A stretch of DNA of 64,000 bases from an uncultured Aquimarina sp. (lineage in GTDB: Bacteria > Bacteroidota > Bacteroidia > Flavobacteriales > Flavobacteriaceae): the NCBI GenBank assembly GCA_947498815.1, contig CANMLU010000016.1:34675-98674 (forward strand), read 5' to 3'. The notes under the pieces were generated by a model, which ran no database searches, was not told the origin of the DNA, and saw only the letters and a list, made by a program, of their open reading frames with translations. The translations under genes and the position numbers were made by a program. Each line of letters begins with the position of its first letter. Position 1 is the first letter of the stretch. This document shows positions 1 to 9,855 of the stretch, piece by piece.

Positions 1-1385
1 TACGATTCTATTCTATTGGGATACAACTCTAATAGTTTTTTAGAAACATCATAAAACATAGCGCTATTATTTGATTGGGAGAGTATAAAAAGTAAACTTT
101 TAAGCTCGGATATATCTATTTCTTTTTTTTCTAAAATATTAGATAAAATCTGGTGTGCCAAATCAGGATTAGCATCTTTAAAGAAATTATACACATCAAT
201 AAAGTATTGAAGATCCTCTTTATATGCATTTCTTTGATTTAAGTATTTTTTATAGGCATCATCTACTCCGCTATTTTTTTTAAGTTCTTTTAAATAAGAA
301 GTTAATTTAACGCCTTTCTTAATTTTTACTTTACCATCATACTCATTGTTAGTAAGTAATGCTGTATTTTTTATTGGTTTTTTAGTATTGAAAGTAGTCG
401 ATTTTCTGGTTATAAGAATAACACCATTAGCTCCTTCTGAACCATACCGATTTGTAGCCGCCAACCCTTTTAAAACAGTAATATCTGCTATGTCCGCTGG
501 GTGAATCCAAGGAATAGAAGCAACTCTGCCGGTCACAGAACTTGAACGTGCCTGAGGAACCCCGTCCAATACTACTAAGCCATAGTTATTATTCAGAATA
601 GAAAATCTACCTCCTCTTGTATAAAATTGAGATATACTACCATCGATTTTTATTCCAGAGAACTTTCCTTTAATCGCTGAACCAACAGACCCATGAGATA
701 GATCTATTTGATTACCATCAATTGATTGTACTGCATACCCTATTGCATCTTTATTTTTGGAGTTCGATTCCGTTATATATTCTTTTTTGGCTTTTCCTTT
801 TACTTCTACTTCATCTAATCGGTTTGGGATAGAGTTAAATGGGGGAACGCTATCTTTTTTATTACTTAATGCGCTTACTGTATCTTGTTCGCTATTTGTA
901 TTTAGTTTAATATATTTTCCGGTATTGATATCCGCCAATAATTTTGATTCATCTTGGTCAGCGTTTTGATTATTATTTATGACATATAGTACATCAGCAA
1001 TATTTGTAGATTTTGTTCGATTTATATTTTGAAAACTATCCGTGAATAAAAGGGCATCATCGAACCCAGAGTAGTGCAGTAATGGACTAAAGGAAGTAGC
1101 ACCATCATATGTTATATTTTTTAACTTCTCTTTCAGTTCTGCCCAATTTCCATCTTCGACATCAAAAATAATTTCATCCAATATGGTATAATTGAAAATA
1201 ACTAACGTGGTTTTATTGTTTGGACTTTCATTGAAATACTTATTCAAATATTCAAATTCCTGATCAAAATCCTTTTGTTCCATAGACCAAGAGGCATCCC
1301 AGAAAATGACAACTTTTTTTTGAGCATTTAAAGTACTTAAAAATGAAAAACAACAAATAACAATAAGGAATATTACTTTTTTCAT
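1..1385 (-). CDS. VWA-like plus TonB-plug domain protein (3' part outside window)
   Basis: Not in the standard reading-frame list because its stop codon lies beyond base 1; I translated it by hand from the ATG at 1385-1383. About 461 residues are visible. It begins with a Sec signal peptide ending in LNAQ. A von Willebrand A-like stretch follows directly (VVIFWDASWSM, a DxSxSM MIDAS-type motif). Roughly 150 residues later comes a TonB-receptor plug-like segment (GNQIDLSHGSVGSAIKGKF, then VVLDGVPQ, DIADITVLKG, RYGSEGANGVILI). SusC-like receptors have the same plug signature, but there it follows a carboxypeptidase-regulatory domain. After the plug the visible part is helical and shows no beta-barrel. 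The plug may therefore work as a protein-interaction domain. The function is unknown. The domain calls come from motifs only. Confidence 0.8.
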   Translation of the reverse strand, partial: MKKVIFLIVICCFSFLSTLNAQKKVVIFWDASWSMEQKDFDQEFEYLNKYFNESPNNKTTLVIFNYTILDEIIFDVEDGNWAELKEKLKNITYDGATSFSPLLHYSGFDDALLFTDSFQNINRTKSTNIADVLYVINNNQNADQDESKLLADINTGKYIKLNTNSEQDTVSALSNKKDSVPPFNSIPNRLDEVEVKGKAKKEYITESNSKNKDAIGYAVQSIDGNQIDLSHGSVGSAIKGKFSGIKIDGSISQFYTRGGRFSILNNNYGLVVLDGVPQARSSSVTGRVASIPWIHPADIADITVLKGLAATNRYGSEGANGVILITRKSTTFNTKKPIKNTALLTNNEYDGKVKIKKGVKLTSYLKELKKNSGVDDAYKKYLNQRNAYKEDLQYFIDVYNFFKDANPDLAHQILSNILEKKEIDISELKSLLFILSQSNNSAMFYDVSKKLLELYPNRIES

Positions 1386-1564
1386 ATCTAAAGGTTAAAC
1401 TACTAATTTTGAAACAAATCTTTCATTGCACTACAATTCCAATTTAACAATAAAAGATCCAAACATTACTATTCAGATTTTATTTTAACAAGAATTTTCT
1501 AAGCACCTGAAACAGGGTTTTAAAGGATTATTAAATGATTCCTAGATATTGTTCTAAATACAAC

Positions 1565-3175
1565 CTACAATTGCCCCTCGGCATAAAGCCTTCTCATTTC
1601 TTTTTTATTAAACTTACCTACACTTGTCTTTGGGATTTCATCCAGGAACACATAGTGTTCGGGGATTTGATACTTGGCAAAATCTTTTGATAAAAAGGTC
1701 ATTAGCTCCTCTGTGCTTACTTTTTGACTTTTATCCCGTAAAACTACCCCAGCAAGAGGTCGCTCGACCCATTTATCATCGGGGATCGCGATCACAGCGG
1801 CTTCCATTACCTTGTCGTGAGCCATTATCGCTATTTCGATCGCTACACTCGATATCCATTCTCCTCCACTTTTTATGAGATCTTTGGTTCGATCTGTAAT
1901 TTCCATAAATCCATCTTCATCAATAGTACTCACATCGCCGGTTTTAAACCATCCATCGTCAGAAAATTTCTCTCTACTTGTTGTTTTATAATATGAATCT
2001 ATCACCCAAACACCTTTTATTTCAAGCTCTCCTACGGTTACTCCATCTCTTGGAGCAATGGTTCCATCTTCTTTTACTACTCTTAATTCTACTCCTGGTA
2101 TTTCTATACCCTGTTTAGCTCGAATTTTTAACTGTTCTTTTTCAGTAAGCTTATTATGCTTTGGTTGAAGTCTAGATATACTGCCCAAAGGCGATGTTTC
2201 TGTCATTCCCCATGCATGTACACCTTTAACACCAAAATCTTTTTCAAAACCTTCGATAAGACTTTGTGGCAAGGCAGATCCACCTACAAGGTATTCTTGA
2301 AGTGCTAATTTTTCTTTAGGAGGGTTCTTTTTTAAGGCTTCGTATACTCCAAGCCAAATGGTAGGTACACCGTTTGCTTTATTTATCTTTTCTTTTATCA
2401 ACATATCAATGATGGCCTCGGCTTGAAGGTTTAATGATGGAAGTACCATTGCCGCTCCTGCCAGTAAACACATATAAGGAAATCCCCAGGCCATCACATG
2501 AAATTGTGGCACAATTAAAAGTATGGTATCACTAGCATTATAACAACCTGCATTGGGCGACATAATGCTTAAAGCATGTAAATAAGTAGAGCGATGACTA
2601 TATAAGGCACCTTTGGGCTGCCCGGTAGTACCACTTGTATAACACATTGCGCATGCATCATTTTCATCACTCTCCACCCAATCAAAATCATCCGACACTC
2701 CATCTAATAAATCTTCGTAATAAATAACATTAGGTAAGGTCGTTTTGAAATCAGTTGGAGCATTAATAATCACAAAATGCTCAACAGTAACCAGAAGCGA
2801 CGCCATTTTTTCGAGTATCGAAGCTATAGACGCGTCTACAAAAATGATTTTATCCTCAGAATTATTGATAATAAATTCTATTTGTTGTTCTGACAACCTA
2901 ATATTAATAGTATGGCAAATGGCTCCGACTGCAGGAATCGCATAATACAATTCAACATGCTGGTAGTGATTCCATGCAAAAGTACCCACCATATCCCCTG
3001 GTTTAATTTTCAAAGTTTTTACTAAGGCATTCGAGAGTTTTTTACAACGTTTATAAAGATCTGCAAAAGTATACTCATGTCGTATTTTATTTGGCAAGTA
3101 ACTTATTATAGATTGATGTGGAAAAACTCTATTGCCATACTCCAATATCGCATTGGTAGTAAGCGGGTAAGACAT
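1565..3175 (-). CDS. AMP-dependent acyl-CoA synthetase (fatty acid-CoA ligase)
   Basis: ANL-superfamily ligase that activates a carboxylic acid with ATP and then CoA, probably a medium- or long-chain fatty acid in the cytoplasm. Numbered from the upstream ATG at 3190, it shows the P-loop [11 protein letters not shown] (about 184-194), WGMTETSP (327-334), the TGD core (417-419), the hinge and A8 segment [15 protein letters not shown] (433-447) and the late catalytic lysine in KTSVGKF (K526). At about 540 residues it has full family length. I prefer the second ATG at 3175 because AAAGGA lies a few bases upstream of it; the longer start at 3190 adds only MKGQI. It stands alone on the minus strand. 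It resembles AlkK/DmdB-type ligases more than FadD, but the chain length cannot be read from sequence. Confidence 0.9.
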   Translation of the reverse strand: MSYPLTTNAILEYGNRVFPHQSIISYLPNKIRHEYTFADLYKRCKKLSNALVKTLKIKPGDMVGTFAWNHYQHVELYYAIPAVGAICHTINIRLSEQQIEFIINNSEDKIIFVDASIASILEKMASLLVTVEHFVIINAPTDFKTTLPNVIYYEDLLDGVSDDFDWVESDENDACAMCYTSGTTGQPKGALYSHRSTYLHALSIMSPNAGCYNASDTILLIVPQFHVMAWGFPYMCLLAGAAMVLPSLNLQAEAIIDMLIKEKINKANGVPTIWLGVYEALKKNPPKEKLALQEYLVGGSALPQSLIEGFEKDFGVKGVHAWGMTETSPLGSISRLQPKHNKLTEKEQLKIRAKQGIEIPGVELRVVKEDGTIAPRDGVTVGELEIKGVWVIDSYYKTTSREKFSDDGWFKTGDVSTIDEDGFMEITDRTKDLIKSGGEWISSVAIEIAIMAHDKVMEAAVIAIPDDKWVERPLAGVVLRDKSQKVSTEELMTFLSKDFAKYQIPEHYVFLDEIPKTSVGKFNKKEMRRLYAEGQL

Positions 3176-3293
3176 TATTTGTCCTTTCATGATAGGTGAT
3201 TTTAAGTTAGAAGAGTACTAATCAAGAACTTAAATTTACGAAAATCAACGGTGAATTGTAACATCTTTTTTGAAGTAAAACAGCCAAAAACAA

Positions 3294-3319
3294 GAAGGCT
3301 AGCAATACTGCTAGCCTTC
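3294..3319 (-). terminator. Intrinsic terminator of the GH5-like gene
   Basis: Perfect 11-bp inverted repeat GAAGGCTAGCA / TGCTAGCCTTC around a 4-base ATAC loop. Read on the minus strand it is followed by a T-rich run (TTGTTTTTGG). It begins about 30 bases after the stop of the GH5-like gene. Confidence 0.85.
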
Positions 3320-3350
3320 ATATCCTCCACTACAAAAAATGGTTATGTTT

Positions 3351-6239
3351 TTACTTTTTTATGAGTTTTAATTTTGATTTTCCTACAACGGCAATAACAT
3401 AATACCCCGGGTTTAAATCTCCTATTGCAATGACTTCAGAACTATTTTTTGCTATAAAATCTCTAAAGACATTCCCCTGCAAATCATAAATCACAACAGC
3501 ATCTCCTTTTTCAATACCGCTAAGTTGCACAAAGTCAGTAGCAGGATTTGGATACGCTTTAACAATGATGCTTTCATCCACTTTTGGCGTCATCAAATCT
3601 TTAGTAAATCGAGTTCTACTACCATACGGAAGTATTTGCCACTTCTGATTATTATTGGAAGCATCAAATTCCCATACATGCACATTGGCATTTCTTCTGC
3701 CTCCATCTCGATCTAATGCCAATTGTTGGCAATGCATTGGTTTAAGAGAATAGGTACCACTACCATTAGTAACAACTTTCCATTTTTGATGATCATCATT
3801 GGCGCTAGTCCATGTCATTACGTTACCACCATTGGTACATCTTGCATCACGAACTTCCAAATATCTATTCGTACTTCTGTTTTTAATAGTATACACATTA
3901 TCGCCTAGATGGTTAAATATCCAACGTTGATTATAATAATAGTTACTTGGGTTACGCATTACTGCGCTATGGCTTTCTCTAGACCTCGATCTCATTCGTT
4001 GATTGGACTGTGTAGATGTCAAGTAATAGGTACCGTTTGGTATTAATTGTGAACCTCTAACCGTTACATTATCAACTTGATCTCTAAATAACGCTTCTTC
4101 GTAAGTAGTCCCTAACGGTCGTATATGTGCTTTATAAAAATAACCTGAACCAGGTGATGGTTCACTTGGAAGCGTAACGGTAACAGATTGTGTTCCTGAA
4201 CCTTCAGAAACGGTTTCTACATGTTCTCCTAGCCAACTGGATGGAGACCAAAATTCTACCACTACTTCGCGAGTTGTTTTGGCTTTATAGTCAATAGTAA
4301 AAGTATAAGACCTCTGAGGACTTATAGATGTTGGTGCATTATTGAAAGCAACCTCATCTACGGTTATTCCACTAGTCACAGTAACATTATCAACCTGATC
4401 CCTATGTATCGCTTCTTGCCAGGTAGTTCCTACAGGTCGTATATACGCTTTATAAAAATATCCTGAACCTGGTGATGGTTCATTTGGAAGGTTTACAGTA
4501 ACAGGTTGAGTACCCGATCCGGCAGAAACAGTTTCTGTCTGTTCCCCTAACCAACTATTAGCCGACCAAAACTCTACTACAATCTCACGATTAACTGTCG
4601 CTTTATAATCAATAGTAAAAGTATATGATTGTTGTGGACTAATTGATGTAGGTGCATTATTAAAAGCGACCTCATCAACTGTACTTGCATTTGTCACTGT
4701 AACGTTATCCACCTGATCTCTATCTATAGCTTGCTGCCAGGTAGTACCTACTGGTCGTATATACGTTTTATAAAAGTACCCTGAACCAGGTGATGGTTCA
4801 CTAGGTAGCGTAACGGTAACAGATTGAGTACCCGATCCAGCAGAAACGGTTTCTGCTTGTTCTCCTAGCCAATTGTTGGCCGACCAAAATTCTACTATAA
4901 TCTCGCGATTAGTTGAGGCTTTATAGTCGATGTTAAAAGTATACGATCGTTGCGGAGAAATTGTTGTTGGAGCATTGTTGAATGCGACTTCATCTACAGG
5001 TGGTGATGGTTCATTTATACTCACATTCCTCATGATGGTAGCCATCCTGTTTCTTTCGGAAGAAGAACTTCTGTCTGTCCAAGACCATATCAAGGTACCA
5101 TGCCAGCCTCTATCGACAATTGTTGTTCCTAAGTCTACAGAAGGTATTGTAGGTAAATTATGATCATTATCACCTCCTTGTGAACCAAAAGACAGATCAT
5201 CTGGATAATATTCTCCGATTACTGTAGCTTTATCTATCTTATTTACATCATAATTATTATGAAATGGTGAGCCTTTAGAACGAGCCCAACTATAATAATG
5301 AATATTATAAAAATCTAAATATCCATCCTGATCTCCTCCAACACTTCTAAGGTTAGCATCAGAATATGCATTCCAAAATCCATTAGCAGCATCTTCAACA
5401 TTAGTCAAAAATCCCAAAGCGCCATTTGTAATTTTCACATTAGGTTGTGCTCTTCTAATCGCTCCAGACGTTTTATTTACAAATCGCTGAATATCTTGCA
5501 TTGTGATTTTTTCCTTAAATCCTGGCCAATGACTAGCATACTCATTAGTCATCCCTTCCGGTTCATTAAAAATTTCCCAGGCATAAAGCGCGGGATGATT
5601 TCCTATAGCATTAACCAAAGGAAGTAATGCGTTATTTATATAGGCACTAGTGTAATCACTTTGAGTAAGCAATTTTTTGTTCGCTGCAGCATCTGCTCCC
5701 CATTGATCTTTAAGCATATCAAAAGACCATAAGCAGATTTGAACTTTAATCCCCTTGCTTTGTGCTAAATCCAATATATCCCTAACGTCTTCGTGAAAAA
5801 AAGAGGGGTTAGGTGCTACTTTTTGGTTTTGATCATACACAGGATTTGTAGATCCATTGGTATGATACCACCATCGCATCACGTTTCCTCCATTGCTTTT
5901 AACAAAATCCATAGCCCGACCAAATTGATTAAGCTCTGGGTGGTATTGACTGCCATTAAAAGGATCTACTCCGGTATCTCTACCAAAATTAATCCAAGCG
6001 ATATTGATACCATTTACGAAAGGAAAGTTTTGTACAGATGAGGTTTGTTTTTCCACATTTTTAATATTCTGATTATCCTTTTCAAAATACTTTGCAAGAT
6101 GCTTCAAGTTAAGGCTTTTTTTGACATCTTTCTGGAGTTCGTTCTTGTAATTAGGTTGATTATCCCAGGGTTTTTGGGATCTTTGTGCATATATCTGTGA
6201 AGAGAAAACAATGCACAACAGAATGATAATTTTTTTCAT
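3351..6239 (-). CDS. Secreted GH5-like glycoside hydrolase with three repeat modules, ricin-type lectin domain and T9SS sorting domain
   Basis: A 962-residue extracellular polysaccharidase. Order: signal peptide (1-19, SSQIYAQ), clan GH-A TIM barrel (about 70-405), three near-identical 106-residue Ig-like or CBM-like modules (about 415-732, each starting VDEVAFNNAP), a ricin-type beta-trefoil lectin domain of the CBM13 kind (about 733-870, with QRWIF, HQKWKV and NQKWQI QxW motifs), and a T9SS sorting domain (893-962, starting YPNPATD and ending KLIKK). The proton donor is probably E226 in WEIFNEP and the nucleophile E343 in VIGEYY, the GH5 arrangement. GH5 mannanases look similar, but the adjacent genes handle xylose, so the substrate is uncertain. 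It is transcribed divergently from the propeller regulator, with a long palindrome in its upstream region. Confidence 0.85.
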   Translation of the reverse strand: MKKIIILLCIVFSSQIYAQRSQKPWDNQPNYKNELQKDVKKSLNLKHLAKYFEKDNQNIKNVEKQTSSVQNFPFVNGINIAWINFGRDTGVDPFNGSQYHPELNQFGRAMDFVKSNGGNVMRWWYHTNGSTNPVYDQNQKVAPNPSFFHEDVRDILDLAQSKGIKVQICLWSFDMLKDQWGADAAANKKLLTQSDYTSAYINNALLPLVNAIGNHPALYAWEIFNEPEGMTNEYASHWPGFKEKITMQDIQRFVNKTSGAIRRAQPNVKITNGALGFLTNVEDAANGFWNAYSDANLRSVGGDQDGYLDFYNIHYYSWARSKGSPFHNNYDVNKIDKATVIGEYYPDDLSFGSQGGDNDHNLPTIPSVDLGTTIVDRGWHGTLIWSWTDRSSSSERNRMATIMRNVSINEPSPPVDEVAFNNAPTTISPQRSYTFNIDYKASTNREIIVEFWSANNWLGEQAETVSAGSGTQSVTVTLPSEPSPGSGYFYKTYIRPVGTTWQQAIDRDQVDNVTVTNASTVDEVAFNNAPTSISPQQSYTFTIDYKATVNREIVVEFWSANSWLGEQTETVSAGSGTQPVTVNLPNEPSPGSGYFYKAYIRPVGTTWQEAIHRDQVDNVTVTSGITVDEVAFNNAPTSISPQRSYTFTIDYKAKTTREVVVEFWSPSSWLGEHVETVSEGSGTQSVTVTLPSEPSPGSGYFYKAHIRPLGTTYEEALFRDQVDNVTVRGSQLIPNGTYYLTSTQSNQRMRSRSRESHSAVMRNPSNYYYNQRWIFNHLGDNVYTIKNRSTNRYLEVRDARCTNGGNVMTWTSANDDHQKWKVVTNGSGTYSLKPMHCQQLALDRDGGRRNANVHVWEFDASNNNQKWQILPYGSRTRFTKDLMTPKVDESIIVKAYPNPATDFVQLSGIEKGDAVVIYDLQGNVFRDFIAKNSSEVIAIGDLNPGYYVIAVVGKSKLKLIKK
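4044..4997 (-). repeat. Three tandem 318-bp repeats coding 106-residue modules
   Basis: Residues 415-520, 521-626 and 627-732 of the GH5-like enzyme align without gaps, each from VDEVAFNNAP through RDQVDNVTV. The DNA copies are also close but carry many synonymous changes, so the duplication is not brand new. The modules probably act as carbohydrate-binding or spacer domains. Similar DEVAFNNAP-type modules are familiar from marine polysaccharidases, but I cannot assign a CBM family. Confidence 0.85.
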
Positions 6240-6304
6240 TGTTGATGGTTTAAGTTGAGTTTGTATGATTTAATAAATGTTATAAGCAACACTTCCTAAC
6301 AACG

Positions 6305-6332
6305 AATTTTGACAATGCATATTGTCAAAATT
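6305..6332. promoter_or_regulatory. Perfect 12-bp-arm palindrome upstream of the GH5-like gene
   Basis: AATTTTGACAAT and ATTGTCAAAATT are perfect inverted complements separated by GCAT. The element lies 66 bases upstream of the GH5-like start codon. No T-run and no upstream gene suggest a terminator, so a dimeric regulator site is the better reading. The regulator encoded at 6724 is an obvious candidate to bind it, but that is inference. Confidence 0.55.
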
Positions 6333-6492
6333 AATACCTTGCTCAATAACAAATAGTAACCAATTTCAAATTTAGGCCTTATGGCTTAATTAATAATACT
6401 ATTTTGTGCCATAACATGTCAATTCTTGCAATATCCAACAGCAGATGAATACATTACTTAACCATTTTTCTTTTTATTCTAGAAGAACAATG

Positions 6493-6507
6493 TCGGTCAA
6501 AGACCGA
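6493..6507. promoter_or_regulatory. Inverted repeat TCGGTC-AAA-GACCGA
   Basis: A perfect 6-bp dyad with a 3-base spacer, between the long palindrome and the LacI-like site. Its size and position suit a small operator. It is too short to be a strong terminator. Confidence 0.35.
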
Positions 6508-6544
6508 TGTTTGTCTGATTACTAGGTATTTTTCCTACAAATCA

Positions 6545-6558
6545 CTCAAACGTTTTCG
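6545..6558. promoter_or_regulatory. LacI-family operator-like site
   Basis: CTCAAACGTTTTCG, centred on AAACGTTT with the central CG typical of LacI/PurR/CcpA-type operators. Related sites lie at 15831-15844 and 39240-39253, and a LacI-family regulator is encoded at 17112-18146. Confidence 0.5.
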
Positions 6559-6723
6559 TTTTAGGCTTTCGTCTCCGTATCTCCCGTTTTTTTTGACAAA
6601 AGACATTGTTAACCAACAACATAATCGAGTATATAAACAATCCCACAATAAGCTTTTCTTTCCTCTTTATTGATTATTTGTTAATTTGACATATTTTTAA
6701 CAAAACTGTTATAAAACGTATAA

Positions 6724-9666
6724 ATGCATTCGTCACTAACCAAAGTAGCAATAAGATATTTTGTAGCATTTTTGCTACTTGTATTTTCTTTGTCTCATTT
6801 AAGCGCTCAAGAAGAATGGAAAAAAGTGTCCGAAGTAAGAAATTATGCTAATAACGATATTGGTAAAGCCGCTCCAAAAACTTTTGATGTCACCCAAGAC
6901 TCTGACGGGATACTTTATTTTGCGAATGAATATGGTTTATTAGAATTTACAGGCAAAAATTGGAATATACTTTTGCAGCCTCAAAATCGCTCTCCTATAA
7001 GTTCCTTATTGTCCTACGGCTCCAGAGTATATGTAGGAAGTAATAATGAAATAGGGTATACCGCAAAGAATACCTTTGACCAAATCTATTATGTTTCATT
7101 AAACAGTTTGCTCCCGGATAATTGTATTAATTTTTCTCAGGTATGGGAGATATTTGAGATACAAAATAACATTTATTTTTGCACAGATCAACAATTTATA
7201 AAGTACGATATTCTTGAAAATAAATTGAGTTGTATTGACATAACTGAAGGAATTAAGCATGCCTCAAAAATCAACAACAACCTTCATTTTGTAGACAACT
7301 CAAATAATATCAATATTCTTGTCGATGACCAAACTAAGCTAAAATATTCGTCTGCTCAACTTTCTAATTTGTTAATTGAACAAATACTTCCCTTTGATAA
7401 AAATTCGTTATTAATTACTACTTCCAAAAATGGTATTTATCGATTAGAAAATGAAAATAATGTATTGAAGCCATTGGGAAATATTGAACACCTGGATTTT
7501 TCAAAAATCAATATATCATCCGGAATTCTTTTGAGTAATGGAGTATACTGCTTCGGGACGACCAATAATGGTGTTCTATTTCTGGACAAGGAAGGAAATC
7601 TTTTACAAAAACTTAATCGAGACAATGAACTTCTTAGCAATAACATACTAGACTTATATTTAGACCAATCCGAAAATTTATGGATAACATTAGAAGGAAG
7701 CATTAGTTATGCAGAATTAAAATCTCCGTTTTATACCTTATCCGAAAAAGATGGTATATATGGCACAACGTATGACGTCAAAAAACATAATGACACATTA
7801 TATATAGCTACTTCCAATGGGTTATACCATAGCAAATGGCCACAAAAATATCATGGTGACATATTTAAACAAATTCCTGGGATAGAAGGGCAAATATGGA
7901 ATCTGACTGTTATCGAGGATGTATTATTTATTGGAGCACATAATGGGTCTTTTATTCTTCAAAACAATGAAATAACACCTATAAGTGAAATTAAAGGCGG
8001 ATGGAATTTTGCACAAGTACCCGATCATAAGAATTTGATCATTCAAGGAACCTATAACGGATTGATTGTTTATGAGAAAACAAACGAGATATGGAAATTA
8101 AAACATAAAGTCCAAGGTTTTGATGAGACAGCAAGAGAGGTTGCATTTGGTAAAAACAACACTTTATGGATATCACATGGTTATAATGGAGTTTATAAAT
8201 TGCAATTAGATTCAAGCTTTACTCGGGTTATCGAAACTACTCTTTATGACGAACAAAAAGGGTTTCCAAGTAATTTATTTATCAGTTTACTAGATACCAA
8301 TCACCCGCAATTATTTGGCACACAGTTAGGAATTTATAATTATGATAAAAAAACTGATTCTATGATTGTGAATAGCAAATACACAAGTATTCTAACCAAT
8401 CACAATCTAGTTCGCAGGTTAACAACCATTTCAGAAAATAAGGTACTCTTTATTCAAGGATATGATAGAGATGATGATATCGGAATTATAGGTTTTTCTC
8501 CCAATGGAGATCACACTATTGAACGCGTACCTTTTCAAAGGTTAAAAACACAGCTTATACCCGCTTTCGAAAAGTTTATAACCTTTACCAATGGGGATTT
8601 AGGTTTCACCTCCAAGAATGGGCTAATTATCTATCGCGAAGATTCCAATTTAAATTATAATAAAGAACTCGGTACATTGCTAAGAAATGTAAAAATCAAA
8701 GATTCGATATTGTTTGGTAACGTAGAGGATTATGTGACTGGTATAAGAAAAGATTCGGTTTCTAAACCCATTCCGTTTAATTTAAACAAGCTCAACTTTT
8801 CATTTGTAGCACCTTTTTACGAACATCCTGGTTCTGTCACTTATCAAACTTATTTGGATGGCCTGGATGAAGACTGGTCGGATTGGAACAATGAAACACA
8901 AAAAGAATATAACTTTCTACCTTCTGGAGAGTACACCTTTAAAGTCAGGGCAAAAAATGTATATAATAAAATAGGAAAAGAAACTTCTTTCAAGTTTGAA
9001 ATCAAACCGCCATGGTATAAGTCTATACCTATGCTCATTGTATATAGTACTTTATTAATTCTGGCTATCTATACCTTTGTTTGGATGAAAAATGAACAAC
9101 GAAAAAAGGGTATACAAAAACTTAAAATTGCACATAAAAGAGAAATCGAATTGCAAAAAATAAAATTTGAAGAAAAAAGACTCAAAGCCAAAAATGAAAA
9201 AATAAAAAAAGACAATAAATCCCTTAAACAAAATCTTGAATCCAGGAACAAAGAACTTGCATCTTCTGCAATGCAATCTGTGCAAATTGACAATCAATTA
9301 TCGCAATTAAAGAAGGCTCTAGATGAGATTTACAATCAATCCGAAGGAAGGATTAGAAAACAACTTCGAAATACGATAAAACTATTAGAAGATCAAATAA
9401 ATGGAGATAGTAACTGGAAACATTTTGAAACTCATTTCAACCAAATCCATGATAACTCATTAGAGCGATTAAAAGAAGAATATCCAGATTTGAGTCATCG
9501 AGAAATCAGGTTATGTGCCTATTTAAAACTTAATCTATCTAGCAAAGAAATTGCGCCTCTTATGGGGATTTCATATCGCGGCGTAGAGTCTTTGCGCTTC
9601 AGGGTCAGAAAAAAAATGAACTTAGATACTTCAGTTAATCTTACCGATTATATCATTCGATTTTAA
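6724..9666 (+). CDS. Membrane-bound propeller/Y_Y_Y sensor with C-terminal LuxR-type HTH
   Basis: A 980-residue one-component transcription regulator. Order: signal peptide or membrane anchor (1-29, ending LSAQ), a long periplasmic two-component-regulator-type propeller (about 40-680), a Y_Y_Y domain (about 690-760, ending KPPWYKS), one membrane helix (about 765-787), a charged coiled coil (about 790-880), and a C-terminal LuxR-like helix-turn-helix (about 915-975, LSHREIRLCAYLKL, SSKEIAPLMGIS, GVESLRFRVRKKM). Hybrid two-component systems of Bacteroidetes share the sensor half, but this protein has no histidine kinase or receiver domain. A periplasmic oligosaccharide would presumably alter DNA binding by the tethered HTH. 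Its location between the GH5-like and GH26 genes points to control of this locus. Confidence 0.88.
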   Translation: MHSSLTKVAIRYFVAFLLLVFSLSHLSAQEEWKKVSEVRNYANNDIGKAAPKTFDVTQDSDGILYFANEYGLLEFTGKNWNILLQPQNRSPISSLLSYGSRVYVGSNNEIGYTAKNTFDQIYYVSLNSLLPDNCINFSQVWEIFEIQNNIYFCTDQQFIKYDILENKLSCIDITEGIKHASKINNNLHFVDNSNNINILVDDQTKLKYSSAQLSNLLIEQILPFDKNSLLITTSKNGIYRLENENNVLKPLGNIEHLDFSKINISSGILLSNGVYCFGTTNNGVLFLDKEGNLLQKLNRDNELLSNNILDLYLDQSENLWITLEGSISYAELKSPFYTLSEKDGIYGTTYDVKKHNDTLYIATSNGLYHSKWPQKYHGDIFKQIPGIEGQIWNLTVIEDVLFIGAHNGSFILQNNEITPISEIKGGWNFAQVPDHKNLIIQGTYNGLIVYEKTNEIWKLKHKVQGFDETAREVAFGKNNTLWISHGYNGVYKLQLDSSFTRVIETTLYDEQKGFPSNLFISLLDTNHPQLFGTQLGIYNYDKKTDSMIVNSKYTSILTNHNLVRRLTTISENKVLFIQGYDRDDDIGIIGFSPNGDHTIERVPFQRLKTQLIPAFEKFITFTNGDLGFTSKNGLIIYREDSNLNYNKELGTLLRNVKIKDSILFGNVEDYVTGIRKDSVSKPIPFNLNKLNFSFVAPFYEHPGSVTYQTYLDGLDEDWSDWNNETQKEYNFLPSGEYTFKVRAKNVYNKIGKETSFKFEIKPPWYKSIPMLIVYSTLLILAIYTFVWMKNEQRKKGIQKLKIAHKREIELQKIKFEEKRLKAKNEKIKKDNKSLKQNLESRNKELASSAMQSVQIDNQLSQLKKALDEIYNQSEGRIRKQLRNTIKLLEDQINGDSNWKHFETHFNQIHDNSLERLKEEYPDLSHREIRLCAYLKLNLSSKEIAPLMGISYRGVESLRFRVRKKMNLDTSVNLTDYIIRF

Positions 9667-9786
9667 CCACATTTTTCTCTCATTTGTTCAGGTTTCAAAA
9701 TGACAAAAACTACTTTGCGTAGTAAAACTGTAGTACTCTAGTATTTTAATCGTACCCGTATTATCATCTTTTTATTAAATGAAGTA

Positions 9787-9794
9787 TAATTTTG
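9787..9794 (+). promoter_or_regulatory. Possible -7 promoter element of the double GH26 gene
   Basis: TAATTTTG matches the Bacteroidetes -7 consensus TAnnTTTG and lies 62 bases before the start codon. I see no clear -33 TTTG at the expected spacing, so this is tentative. Between this box and the gene, an inverted repeat TTAAC/GTTAA (9823-9837) may be an operator. Confidence 0.35.
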
Positions 9795-9855
9795 ATTTGT
9801 TACTAAAAAATATGTCGATTATTTAACCAATCGTTAATTTAAAAAACCACAGATC

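Larger units (their letters stand above)
6240..6723. promoter_or_regulatory. Divergent intergenic region between the GH5-like enzyme and the propeller regulator
   Basis: These 484 bases hold no plausible gene. They contain two strong inverted repeats and one LacI-type operator-like site, listed separately, and must carry the promoters of both divergent genes. I did not find a convincing Bacteroidetes TTTG/TAnnTTTG pair for either gene. Confidence 0.6.

Noticed and set aside
6724-9666. Hybrid two-component system histidine kinase
   Set aside because: The propeller and Y_Y_Y parts fit, but no H-box, ATPase or receiver motifs are present; the C-terminus is an HTH after a coiled coil.
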